Below are positions 7,229 through 15,920 of a stretch of 64,000 nucleotides of DNA, one piece after another. The translations under genes and the position numbers were made by a program. How positions within the stretch are numbered: the stretch's first letter is position 1; each line of letters opens with the position of its first letter. Source of the stretch: Bacteroidales bacterium UBA3810 (GTDB lineage Bacteria; Bacteroidota; Bacteroidia; Bacteroidales; Paludibacteraceae); assembly GCA_002368645.1 (NCBI GenBank), contig DFEE01000003.1, positions 4,345 through 68,344 on the forward strand, given 5' to 3'. The notes below the pieces were generated by a model, which was not told the origin of the DNA, made no database searches, and was given only the letters and a program-made list of their open reading frames with translations.

Positions 7229-10200
7229 CTTGCAAACGCGGCATAGTCGCCGTAATATTTGTCTATTAATTCTGTCTGGTGATACCGCTCGCAGGTCTGC
7301 AGCACATAACCGAGGATGGCACCTTCGCGGTTCGTCGTGCTCTCCATCAGCGCACGCTGTCTCCTGTCAAGCGATGCCGCAAAACGCAGGTACTCAACGC
7401 TGGTCTGGGCCACCTTGTCCATGATGGCGAGAGCCTTCTCGTCCTCGCCGAGCATGAAATACATGCTTGCCATCGAAGCGGAAGTATAGTCGTACGGGAC
7501 ATTGCAACCCGGCAGCTGCTCCTCTGCGTAATCAAGCACTTCTTTGGCTTTCTCGCGCTGGTTCTCGCGGATGAGTTGCTCCGCCAGTTGTGCGAACATC
7601 ATCCGGTGCGTACGGCACATGCGCATCAGGTTCTCGTCGATATAGATGCCGGGGATATTCATGTTGCCGAACTTGAACTTGTGCATCATGTTCTCATACA
7701 TCTTCTCACTGTTGACGCGCGGCTGACCATCCGCACTGCGAACCGGTGTGATTTGGTATGCCAGACCCGTCAGTTCCATGTACGGCTCCAGACCGAGATA
7801 ATAATCGTTGCCCACGGTCGCGCAGAAATACATCGGACGCTTCCATTGGTTGGAGGACAGCATTTCCATGATCATCATCTCCGAGCGCGTGTACATCCTT
7901 TTCTTGCGGAAATTGATCTGTCCGCCGTCCGGTGTCTCCACGTACAGCTGGTCGGAAGGCAGGTAGTTATCGCCCTCGCGTGTCTTGGTACGCGGATCGT
8001 CCGAACGCAGGAAATTGAACGCTTTTTCTACGCTTATCGGTTGTCCCAAACGGTTATCGACACGCGCAATCTCATTCTTGCCGGGCATGAAATCCTTGTA
8101 TTCCCAACTGATCGGAAGGGCCTGCGACTCGTAGTACGGACGTTTCATCTGGGATATATACCAGTCGGTCTGCAGATAGCTCAGGTTGCAAACCCGGATG
8201 TCCGTTCCGACTTCCTCCACCTCCTGATTGTACCAGAGGGGGAAGGTGTCGTTGTCACCGTTGGAGAAGAGGATCGCCTGCGTCTCGCAGGACTTGAGGT
8301 AGTTGGCTCCGAAGTCGCGGCAGGAGTAGCGCTGCGAGCGGTCGTGGTCATCCCAGTTCTGCTGCGCCATCAACGCCGGCACACCCAGACACACTAACGA
8401 AACAACAACAGCCACCATGGTTTGTATGCTTTCGACTTTCGACTCCTGGCTTTCGACTTTCGACTTTCTACTTTCTACTACCCCGTTGATCCAGTCTATG
8501 ATGGCGAGCACGCCCAGACCGATCCAGATACAGAAAGCATAGAACGAGCCCGCGTACGCGTAGTCACGCTCGCGCGGTTGATAAGGTGTCTGGTTCAGAT
8601 AAATCACGATTGCCAGACCCGTCAGGAAGAACAGCAGGAAGGTCAGGGTGAAATTCTCCCAGCCTACCGCCTTGCCCTCCTTGTCTTTCTTGCCGCACTG
8701 CCATACGATACCGATGATACCTAACAGCAGCGGCAGGAAATAATAGACGTTATGGCCTTTGTTCTCCTTCAGTTCGGTCGGCAGCAGACTCTGGTCACCG
8801 AGCATCGCGTTGTCAATGAACGGGATACCGCTGATCCAGTTGCCTTTCGTTATATCGCCGTAGCTCTGCAGGTCGTTCTGTCTGCCCGCAAAATTCCACA
8901 TGAAATACCGCCAGTACATGAAGTTCACCTGATACCGGAAGAAGAAGCGCATGTTCTCCGCGAAGGTCGGGCAGTACTCCGTTTTCTGCTGGCCGCAGTA
9001 GTCGTAACGCACCCGTTTGCCTTTCACGTCCGCCCACTCTTTATAGGCGCTTATATGGCTTCCCTGACTGGAGTACATACGCGGGAAAAGCATGCAGAAC
9101 TGTGGCATGTACTTGTAGCTCGTCTTGTAGCCGGTGATCACATAACGGTCTTTCTCTCCTTCTTTCTTAGGAGCCGGGGCATACTGCGCATGCCCCTGTT
9201 TCTCCACGGGGACACACATGTTGCCTTCCACACGCAGCTCCACCGGGGCGTTGTAGGTCTGTCCGTAGAAAAGCGGACGGTCGCCGTATTGCTCGCGGTT
9301 GAGATAATACTTCAGGCTGAACACATTATCCGGGCTGTTCTGGTCCATCGGAGTGTCGGCCGCCGAACGGATGACGAGAGCCGCATACGAACTGTAACCG
9401 ACGAGGATGACCGTCAGCATCAGCGTAGCCGTATTAAGCCACCGCCACAACTGACGGCGGTCGTCTCTTGTCTTTTGACTTTCGACTTTTGACTTGGTAT
9501 AAACAATAGCCCAGACGAGCAATGCGGCAATCAGCACAAGACACACCGCCAGACCCGTATTGAACGGACATCCGAACACATTGACGAACAGCAGCTCGAA
9601 CCAGCCGATCAGAGTCGGCACGCCCGGGATGATGCCGTACAGGATAACCAGCAGTACGGCGCACGACGCCAAGAAGGCGTAAATCATTCCCTTCCACGAA
9701 AACTCGTACTTGCGGAAATAATACACCAACCCGATTGCCGGTATTGTCAGCAGGTTCAGCAGGTGTACGCCGATACTCAGACCCATCAGGTAGGCGATCG
9801 CTATCAGCCACCGGTCACTGCCCTCTTCGTCCGCCTGCTCGTCCCATTTGAGTATCAGCCAGAACACAACAGCCGTGAACAGCGACGAAGACGCATACAC
9901 CTCGCCCTCTACCGCCGAGAACCAGAACGTGTCGCTGAACGTGTATGCCAGCGCACCTACCGCTCCTGCGCCTAAGATTCCTATTCCCTGCCATAAATCC
10001 ATCTGACGGCTTTCGACTTTCGACTTTGGACTTTCGACTAATTTCCTCGCCAACGCCGTGATCGTCCAGAAGAGGAACAGAATCGTAAACGCACTCGCCA
10101 GTGCAGATAGTGCATTCACACACATCGCCACATGCGCCGTGTCAGAGGCAAAGAGACTGAAGAAATGCCCCATGAGCATGAAGAACGGTGCTCCGGGGGG

Positions 10201-10350
10201 GTGACCTACGTCTAATTTCCAGGCGCTTGAGATGAACTCACCGCAGTCCCAGAAGGAGGCAGTGGGTTCCATCGTCAGGAGATACGTTGCCGCTGCGATG
10301 GCAAACACCATCCATCCGCACACCGTATTCCAAAGTTTAAAATTTTTCAT
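7225..10350 (-). CDS. DUF2723 (GT117-like) membrane glycosyltransferase
   Basis: A large inner-membrane protein of 1041 residues. The start MKNFKLWNTVCGWMV is chosen because the longer frame would run over the promoter. The N-terminal region has the family signature TMEPTASFWDCGEFISSAWK with an early acidic residue and HPPGAPFF, as in lipid-linked-sugar transferases of the PMT/GT-C fold. Many membrane helices follow, then a periplasmic domain with NGDNDTFPLWY and a TPR-like helical C-terminus. In Bacteroidetes such proteins are suspected protein O-glycosyltransferases. Three places inside the gene carry 7-bp tandem repeats encoding KSKVES-like peptides. It overlaps cobW by 4 bases. Confidence 0.88.
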   Translation of the reverse strand: MKNFKLWNTVCGWMVFAIAAATYLLTMEPTASFWDCGEFISSAWKLDVGHPPGAPFFMLMGHFFSLFASDTAHVAMCVNALSALASAFTILFLFWTITALARKLVESPKSKVESRQMDLWQGIGILGAGAVGALAYTFSDTFWFSAVEGEVYASSSLFTAVVFWLILKWDEQADEEGSDRWLIAIAYLMGLSIGVHLLNLLTIPAIGLVYYFRKYEFSWKGMIYAFLASCAVLLVILYGIIPGVPTLIGWFELLFVNVFGCPFNTGLAVCLVLIAALLVWAIVYTKSKVESQKTRDDRRQLWRWLNTATLMLTVILVGYSSYAALVIRSAADTPMDQNSPDNVFSLKYYLNREQYGDRPLFYGQTYNAPVELRVEGNMCVPVEKQGHAQYAPAPKKEGEKDRYVITGYKTSYKYMPQFCMLFPRMYSSQGSHISAYKEWADVKGKRVRYDYCGQQKTEYCPTFAENMRFFFRYQVNFMYWRYFMWNFAGRQNDLQSYGDITKGNWISGIPFIDNAMLGDQSLLPTELKENKGHNVYYFLPLLLGIIGIVWQCGKKDKEGKAVGWENFTLTFLLFFLTGLAIVIYLNQTPYQPRERDYAYAGSFYAFCIWIGLGVLAIIDWINGVVESRKSKVESQESKVESIQTMVAVVVSLVCLGVPALMAQQNWDDHDRSQRYSCRDFGANYLKSCETQAILFSNGDNDTFPLWYNQEVEEVGTDIRVCNLSYLQTDWYISQMKRPYYESQALPISWEYKDFMPGKNEIARVDNRLGQPISVEKAFNFLRSDDPRTKTREGDNYLPSDQLYVETPDGGQINFRKKRMYTRSEMMIMEMLSSNQWKRPMYFCATVGNDYYLGLEPYMELTGLAYQITPVRSADGQPRVNSEKMYENMMHKFKFGNMNIPGIYIDENLMRMCRTHRMMFAQLAEQLIRENQREKAKEVLDYAEEQLPGCNVPYDYTSASMASMYFMLGEDEKALAIMDKVAQTSVEYLRFAASLDRRQRALMESTTNREGAILGYVLQTCERYHQTELIDKYYGDYAAFAR
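8430..8481. repeat. 7-bp tandem repeat inside the DUF2723 gene (site 1)
   Basis: Repeats of the 7-base word GACTTTC (minus strand GAAAGTC) encode a peptide with a 7-residue period around codons 624-641 (RKSKVESQESKVES). The same word recurs at 9470-9497 and 10010-10039 in the same gene. Three units make 21 bases, so the array keeps the reading frame. Confidence 0.85.
9470..9497. repeat. 7-bp tandem repeat inside the DUF2723 gene (site 2)
   Basis: A shorter array of the same word (GACTTTC/GACTTTT) encodes TKSKVESQKT around codons 285-294, in a loop next to a membrane segment. Confidence 0.8.
10010..10039. repeat. 7-bp tandem repeat inside the DUF2723 gene (site 3)
   Basis: A third array of the same word encodes ESPKSKVESRQ around codons 104-114, again between hydrophobic segments. 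Confidence 0.8.
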
Positions 10351-10400
10351 TCTTTCTATTGATTTATATGTAAAAGTCCGTTTTAGGGCAAAATCGGGCG

Positions 10401-10432
10401 CAAAGGTACAAAAAAAAAATGATATATGCAAG
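10401..10432 (-). promoter_or_regulatory. Bacteroidetes promoter for the DUF2723-cobW-thioesterase unit
   Basis: Minus strand: -33 CTTG followed by CATATATC, exactly 20 bp, then -7 TACCTTTG (10401-10408). Confidence 0.78.
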
Positions 10433-10499
10433 CAGCGGGTGCCAAATTCCCTACTGACGGGTCTAAAAACATCACTACATTAAAAAAAATGCGCGCACA

Positions 10500-10531
10500 C
10501 TTGCATATATGAAAAAATTATTGTAACTTTG
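10500..10531 (+). promoter_or_regulatory. Bacteroidetes promoter at the head of the polysaccharide locus
   Basis: -33 CTTG (10500-10503) followed by CATATAT, exactly 20 bp, then -7 TAACTTTG (10524-10531). The first gene begins about 57 bases downstream. No UpxY-type antiterminator gene precedes it and no invertible repeat was seen around it. Confidence 0.82.
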
Positions 10532-10587
10532 CACGCTTTTTTGTAAAACGTAAAAATACTCATTGTGTATTATTAACTCACACTTGC

Positions 10588-11343
10588 ATGATTAACGTTG
10601 GAATTATCGGATGCGGCTTCGTTGGAGGAGCCCTCAAAAACTGGTTGGAGAACAATAACCCGGATTGCAAACTGTTCATCTCTGACCCCTACAAGGGCTA
10701 TAATGATGACCTGAGCAAGATTGACATTGCTTTCTTGCAGATTCATGTCCCTACGGAAGAGGACGGCACGCAGGACCTGACGCTCATGAAAGAGCTCATC
10801 ACCAACCTGCCGGACGTGCCGGTTTTTGTCCGCACAACGATCCTGCCGGGCACCAGCGAGCGCCTTTCCAAAGAGACCGGACACCAGGTTTGCTACATGC
10901 CCGAGTTCCTCACCGAGCGCACGTTCATTGAGGACTTCAATAAACAGACGATGGTCTTCACCGGCGCGCAGGAGTTGCTGACCAAGATCTTTGTCGGCAA
11001 GAAGTTTACCGTCATGACACCTCTGGAGGCGGAGCTGACCAAGTACATGCACAATGTCTTCGGCGCCTACAAAGTGACGTACTTCAATGCCTGCCGCGAG
11101 TATTGCGAGCAGATGGGAGCCGACTGGCGCAAGGTACACACCGGTATCCTGCTATCCGGCTATATCAACGACACCCACACTTACGTCCCCGGCCCGGACG
11201 GTAAGTTCGGCTACGGCGGCAAGTGCTTCCCGAAGGATGTCAATGCCTTTGCCAAGATGACGGAAGGCACACCGCTTGGCACACTTTTGGAGCACCTCCA
11301 CGAACTCAACGTCCACTTCCGCGGCGTCGAGGAACACATCTAA
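10588..11343 (+). CDS. Short nucleotide-sugar (UDP-glucose-type) dehydrogenase
   Basis: A 251-residue member of the UDP-glucose/GDP-mannose dehydrogenase family. It has the Rossmann start INVGIIGCGFVGGAL (1-16) and the central domain with the catalytic cysteine in FGYGGKCFPKD near residue 210. It ends about 30 residues after that motif, so the C-terminal NDP-sugar-binding domain of a normal 390-450 residue enzyme is missing. There is no sign of a frameshift, so it may be a natural short form; activity is uncertain. It is first in the polysaccharide locus and is followed, across a repeat-filled spacer, by a full-length paralogue. Confidence 0.8.
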   Translation: MINVGIIGCGFVGGALKNWLENNNPDCKLFISDPYKGYNDDLSKIDIAFLQIHVPTEEDGTQDLTLMKELITNLPDVPVFVRTTILPGTSERLSKETGHQVCYMPEFLTERTFIEDFNKQTMVFTGAQELLTKIFVGKKFTVMTPLEAELTKYMHNVFGAYKVTYFNACREYCEQMGADWRKVHTGILLSGYINDTHTYVPGPDGKFGYGGKCFPKDVNAFAKMTEGTPLGTLLEHLHELNVHFRGVEEHI

Positions 11344-11377
11344 AACCACCTTGATAGCAGTCTTACCGCTGTCAAAC

Positions 11378-11450
11378 ACGACAACGAGACGACAACGAGA
11401 CGTAAACGACACGTAATCGAATCGGAGGAACATCGGAACGACATCGGTAC
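11378..11450. repeat. 11-bp-period spacer repeat
   Basis: The spacer between the two dehydrogenase genes consists of successive 11-base words: ACGACAACGAG twice, ACGTAAACGAC, ACGTAATCGAA, then words beginning ATCGG at 11-base spacing. The same word family appears in reverse orientation at 56492-56541. Confidence 0.8.
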
Positions 11451-11469
11451 AAAGTAATAAGGAAACAAA

Positions 11470-12708
11470 ATGAAAATAGCAGTAGCAGGAACAGGATACG
11501 TCGGCCTCAGCATTGCCACTCTTCTGGCGCAACATAATGAGGTGACAGCGGTGGACATCATCCCGGAGAAAGTGGAGATGATCAACCGCCGTCAGTCGCC
11601 CATCCAGGACGAGTATATCGAGCGCTACCTCGCCGAGAAAGAACTCCACCTCAAGGCAACGCTTGATGCCGAATCTGCCTACAGAAACGCAGAGTATGTC
11701 GTCATTGCCGCGCCGACCAACTATGACAGCCGGCTCAATTATTTCGACACCTCCGCCGTGGAGAACGTCATTGAGACCGTTCTTCGCGTCAATCCGGAAG
11801 CCATCATGGTCATCAAATCGACCATCCCTGTCGGCTACACCGAATCAATACGCAAGAAATACAACTGCGGCAATATCCTCTTCTCGCCGGAGTTTCTGCG
11901 TGAGAGCAAAGCCCTCTACGACAACCTCTACCCGTCCCGCATCATCGTCGGAACGGTTATGAGCGACGAGCGTCTGGTCCAAGCAGCGGAGCGTTTTGCC
12001 GCCTTGCTCAAACAAGGTGCGCTCAAACAGGACATCGAGACCCGCATCATGGGACTCACGGAGGCGGAAGCGGTCAAGCTCTTTGCCAACACCTATCTGG
12101 CGCTGCGTGTCAGCTATTTCAACGAACTGGACACCTACGCGGAGATGAAAGGTCTCAACACCCGTGACATCATCGACGGCGTGTGTCTGGATCCGCGCAT
12201 CGGTACCCACTACAACAACCCTTCCTTCGGCTACGGCGGTTACTGCCTGCCCAAGGACACCAAGCAGCTCTTGGCGAACTATCAGGACGTGCCGGAGAAC
12301 CTCATCGAGGCGATTGTGGAGTCCAACCGCACCCGCAAGGACTTCATCGCCGACCGCGTCTTGGCGAAAGCTGGCTACTACGACTACTACAACAACGGCC
12401 AGTACAACGCCTCAGAGGAGCACCCGTGCGTCATCGGTGTTTATCGCCTGACCATGAAATCCAACAGCGATAACTTCCGCCAGTCCTCCATTCAAGGGAT
12501 CATGAAACGCGTCAAAGCCAAAGGTGCCCAGGTCATCATTTACGAGCCCACCCTTGAAAACGGCACAACCTTTTTTGGCAGCGAAGTAGTCAACAACCTT
12601 GCGCAGTTCAAACTTCGCAGCCAGGCCATCATCGCCAACCGCTACGATTCCGTCCTTGACGATGTCGCCGACAAAGTCTATACCCGTGACCTCTTCCGCC
12701 GCGACTAA
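11470..12708 (+). CDS. ugd: UDP-glucose 6-dehydrogenase
   Basis: Oxidises UDP-glucose to UDP-glucuronic acid, a precursor of acidic surface polysaccharides. All three domains of the 412-residue enzyme are present: the NAD-binding start MKIAVAGTGYVGLSIATLL, the middle domain, and the C-terminal UDP-binding domain. The catalytic-cysteine motif YGGYCLPKDTKQL is near residues 256-268 and KSTIPVGYT near 118. The gene matches the core genome in its high GC. The next gene is much AT-richer, so this is the last native-looking gene before the probably transferred block. Confidence 0.94.
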   Translation: MKIAVAGTGYVGLSIATLLAQHNEVTAVDIIPEKVEMINRRQSPIQDEYIERYLAEKELHLKATLDAESAYRNAEYVVIAAPTNYDSRLNYFDTSAVENVIETVLRVNPEAIMVIKSTIPVGYTESIRKKYNCGNILFSPEFLRESKALYDNLYPSRIIVGTVMSDERLVQAAERFAALLKQGALKQDIETRIMGLTEAEAVKLFANTYLALRVSYFNELDTYAEMKGLNTRDIIDGVCLDPRIGTHYNNPSFGYGGYCLPKDTKQLLANYQDVPENLIEAIVESNRTRKDFIADRVLAKAGYYDYYNNGQYNASEEHPCVIGVYRLTMKSNSDNFRQSSIQGIMKRVKAKGAQVIIYEPTLENGTTFFGSEVVNNLAQFKLRSQAIIANRYDSVLDDVADKVYTRDLFRRD

Positions 12709-12761
12709 TCATCTTTCAAACTATCGGCGTGAACACCGTGTCAACAAACACATAGAACAAT

Positions 12762-13478
12762 ATGATTTCAACAGCAGTTATAATGGCAGCAGGAATGGGT
12801 ACTCGTTTTGGACACATGACTGACCAGCAGCCAAAAGGATTTGTTTTATTTAAAAACAAACCTATGATTATACGAGCCATAGATACCCTGATTCAATGCG
12901 GTATAAAGAGAATTATCATTGGTACCGGTTACCACAAAGAGGCGTACGAAGCGTTGTGCGAAACATATCCACAAATTGAATGCGTCTATAGTCCACGATA
13001 TGCGGAAACGAATAGCATGTACACTTTGTATAATTGCAGAAATGTTATTGGCAAAGATGATTTTCTACTGTTAGAATCTGATCTTGTATATGACAAGGAG
13101 GCTGTATTATCCCTGATGCGTTGTCCTTTTGAATCGGCGATGTTAATCACATCAGTGCGTAAATTTCAAGATCAATACTATGTGGAGATGAACGAAGAAC
13201 AACAATTAGTTCGTTGCTCTACCAACAAAAACGAACTAAATCCTTCCGGAGAATTGGTTGGAATTCATAAAATCAGTAATGAGTTTTACCTGACAATGGT
13301 AAAAGACTACGAACAGAAAATGGACGAACTCCCGAAACTTGGCTATGAATACGAATTATTAGCTATCTCACAAAACAAAAAACCATTGTACGTATTAAAG
13401 AACGACCAATGCGCATGGTATGAGATTGATGATATAGATGACTTAAAATATTCAGAAGAGCATATCAACATTGAATAA
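12762..13478 (+). CDS. NTP transferase, probable 2-aminoethylphosphonate cytidylyltransferase
   Basis: A 238-residue nucleotidyltransferase of the LicC/PntC type. The nucleotide-binding signature AAGMGTRFGHMTDQQPKGF is at residues 9-27, followed by the expected Rossmann-like body with LLESDLVYD near 101 for metal and substrate contacts. Members of this group activate choline phosphate or 2-aminoethylphosphonate as CMP esters. The next three genes make 2-aminoethylphosphonate, so CMP-AEP formation is the best guess from context; the exact substrate is inference. It is AT-rich compared with ugd upstream. Confidence 0.8.
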   Translation: MISTAVIMAAGMGTRFGHMTDQQPKGFVLFKNKPMIIRAIDTLIQCGIKRIIIGTGYHKEAYEALCETYPQIECVYSPRYAETNSMYTLYNCRNVIGKDDFLLLESDLVYDKEAVLSLMRCPFESAMLITSVRKFQDQYYVEMNEEQQLVRCSTNKNELNPSGELVGIHKISNEFYLTMVKDYEQKMDELPKLGYEYELLAISQNKKPLYVLKNDQCAWYEIDDIDDLKYSEEHINIE

Positions 13479-13491
13479 AAACAACTAATAT

Positions 13492-14799
13492 ATGGCAAAA
13501 ACAGTTTATCTTGGCATGATTGCCGACATTATGCACCCAGGGCTGATTAATATCATCTCCGAGGGTGCCAAATATGGTGATGTAATGATTGGCTTATACA
13601 CAGACAAAGCCATCGCTACCCACAAACGTCTTCCTTATCTGACTTATGAGCAACGTAAGAATGTAGTGGAACATATTCAAGGCGTGGCGCAGGTAGTTCC
13701 ACAAGATGATTGGAGTTATGTTCCTAATTTAAAGAAGTATAAGCCGGATTATATCATTCATGGAGATGATTGGGTCGAAGGACCGGATAAATACATCCGG
13801 GAGGAAGTGTTTGCCCTCATGAAAGAGCAAGGCGGCGAAGTGATTGAAATTCCTTACACACAAGGGATCTCATCCACGAATTTAGCGGACGAGTTCGCTA
13901 AGATGGGTACTACTCCGCAGGCTCGTATGAAGACATTACGCCGATTGATCACAGCGAAACCAATTGTTCGTATTTTGGAAAGCCATAGCGGTTTAACTGG
14001 ATTGATCATAGAGAACACGAGCGTACAAAAAGGCGAAAAGACGCTTGAGTTCGACGGAATGTGGGCTTCTTCGCTCACCGACTCTACCAGCAAGGGAAAA
14101 CCCGATATCGAAGCAGTAGATTTGACTACACGTCTTCATGATTTGAACGACACCTTGGAGGTAACAACAAAACCGGTTATCTTCGATGGTGACACGGGTG
14201 GCAAACCGGAGCATTTTCCGTTCATGGTACGTACTTTGGAACGTCTTGGTATTTCCGCGGTTATCATTGAAGACAAAGTGGGGCTGAAACAAAACTCGCT
14301 CTTTGGCACAGAAGCCAAGCAAACACAAGATACCATCGAAGGCTTCTGCGATAAGATCCGTATTGGCAAAGCGGCACAAGTGACACGGGACTTTATGGTT
14401 ATTGCTCGAATCGAATCGCTCATTGCCGGCAAACCCGTAGAAGATGCTTTGGAGCGCGCTTTTGCCTATGTGGCAGCTGGAGCGGACGGACTCATGATTC
14501 ATTCACGCAACAAAGATGGAGAAGACATACACGAGTTCTGTAAACGTTTCCGCGAGAAAGATACGCACACTCCCATCGTAGTGGTACCTACAACCTTCAA
14601 TCACATCACAGAAGAAGAGTTCGCTCAATGGGGAGTTAACATCGTTATCTATGCAAACCACATGCTTCGTTCGGCTTATCCGGCTATGGTTCATTGCGCT
14701 GAGTCTATCCTGGAGCACGGCCGTTGTAAAGAAGCCAGCGAGGAATACTGCATGCCTATCAAACAAATATTAACCCTTATCCCTGGAACAAAACAATGA
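13492..14799 (+). CDS. Phosphoenolpyruvate mutase with N-terminal cytidylyltransferase-like domain
   Basis: Rearranges phosphoenolpyruvate to phosphonopyruvate, the C-P bond forming step. The C-terminal half (about 150-435) is the isocitrate-lyase/PEP-mutase fold, with the signature EDKVGLKQNS near 262-271 and the Mg-site region FDGDTGG near 225. The first 130 residues resemble a TagD-type cytidylyltransferase, a fusion known from Bacteroides, but the usual HxGH is here HPGL (residues 12-15), so that domain may be catalytically dead. It overlaps the decarboxylase gene by 4 bases. Confidence 0.93.
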   Translation: MAKTVYLGMIADIMHPGLINIISEGAKYGDVMIGLYTDKAIATHKRLPYLTYEQRKNVVEHIQGVAQVVPQDDWSYVPNLKKYKPDYIIHGDDWVEGPDKYIREEVFALMKEQGGEVIEIPYTQGISSTNLADEFAKMGTTPQARMKTLRRLITAKPIVRILESHSGLTGLIIENTSVQKGEKTLEFDGMWASSLTDSTSKGKPDIEAVDLTTRLHDLNDTLEVTTKPVIFDGDTGGKPEHFPFMVRTLERLGISAVIIEDKVGLKQNSLFGTEAKQTQDTIEGFCDKIRIGKAAQVTRDFMVIARIESLIAGKPVEDALERAFAYVAAGADGLMIHSRNKDGEDIHEFCKRFREKDTHTPIVVVPTTFNHITEEEFAQWGVNIVIYANHMLRSAYPAMVHCAESILEHGRCKEASEEYCMPIKQILTLIPGTKQ

Positions 14800-15920
14800 T
14801 TGCACCTGATAAATTCATAGAAAAACTGCATGCAGGAGGAGTGGACTTCTTTGCTGGAGTGCCGGATTCCCTTCTGAAGAATCTTTGTGCGTATATTACA
14901 GATAATATCGCGCGCGAGAATAATATCATTGCAGCCAACGAGGGAAATGCCATTGGATTAGCGGCAGGATACCATTTGGCAACAGGAAAAGCCGGCTGTG
15001 TGTATATGCAGAATTCCGGTGAGGGAAACATCGTCAATCCTCTTTTGTCGCTCATGGATGCGGATGTCTATAAAATGCCTTTGCTGCTGATTATCGGTTG
15101 GCGTGGTGAGCCGGGAGTGCATGACGAACCGCAACACGTTAAACAAGGAAAAGTAACGCTTTCCTTGTTAGATACTATGGGAGTGCCGTATCTGGTATTG
15201 GATGATAATTGGGAAAATCAAGTAGATCAAGCCTTAAATGCTATTCAGGATACCAATGGCATTTATGCGCTTATCGTGCGCAAAGGAACATTTGACGAAT
15301 ACAAACTGCAAAATCAGGTACTACAAGATTGGTCTTTAGCCCGCGAGGAAGCTATACAGATTGTTGTCGATCAACTGCATGAGGATGATATCATTGTTTC
15401 CACAACAGGTATGATCAGCCGTGAGCTCTTCGAATACCGCGAATCAAAAGGACAAGGACATGCGCATGATTTCCTGACGGTGGGTTCGATGGGGCATGCT
15501 TCGCAGATTGCTTTAGGCATCGCACTCCAAAAACCAAACAGACGTGTGATTGTTTTTGATGGAGATGGCGCTTTACTCATGCATATGGGTGGAATGGCAA
15601 TTATTGCAGATTACAATCCTAAGAACCTTGTACATATCGTCTTCAATAATGGAGCACATGACTCGGTGGGTGGGCAACCCACTGTTGGGCAGAAGATAGA
15701 TGTAGAGACTATTGCCAAGGCTGTGGGGTATGCAGATGTAGTAAGTGTGGATTCCCAAGAATCGCTGATATCTGCTATGAACAATGTGAATAACGCTGTA
15801 ATAAATGGTGTGGCTCTCATCAATGTCAACGTACATAAAGGAAACCGCAAAGATCTCGGTCGCCCGACTACCACTCCGCAACAAAATAAAGAATCTTTAA
15901 TGAAAGAATTACAGAAATGA
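14796..15920 (+). CDS. aepY: Phosphonopyruvate decarboxylase
   Basis: Converts phosphonopyruvate to phosphonoacetaldehyde, pulling the unfavourable mutase reaction forward. This is a ThDP-dependent enzyme of 374 residues. The N-terminal pyrimidine domain has NEGNAIGLAAGYHLATGK near residue 48. The C-terminal diphosphate-binding motif runs from VFDGDGALLMHMGG to VFNNGAHDSVGG near 250-290. Length and order fit the family. It overlaps the mutase upstream and the transaminase downstream by 4 bases each, so all three are tightly coupled. Confidence 0.94.
   Translation: MIAPDKFIEKLHAGGVDFFAGVPDSLLKNLCAYITDNIARENNIIAANEGNAIGLAAGYHLATGKAGCVYMQNSGEGNIVNPLLSLMDADVYKMPLLLIIGWRGEPGVHDEPQHVKQGKVTLSLLDTMGVPYLVLDDNWENQVDQALNAIQDTNGIYALIVRKGTFDEYKLQNQVLQDWSLAREEAIQIVVDQLHEDDIIVSTTGMISRELFEYRESKGQGHAHDFLTVGSMGHASQIALGIALQKPNRRVIVFDGDGALLMHMGGMAIIADYNPKNLVHIVFNNGAHDSVGGQPTVGQKIDVETIAKAVGYADVVSVDSQESLISAMNNVNNAVINGVALINVNVHKGNRKDLGRPTTTPQQNKESLMKELQK

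Noticed and set aside
10441..10587. Invertible capsule promoter as in Bacteroides fragilis
   Set aside because: No inverted repeats flank the promoter, and no UpxY/UpxZ or recombinase gene is near.
11378..11450. CRISPR array
   Set aside because: The repeats are directly adjacent 11-base words with no spacers of constant length; no cas gene is present.
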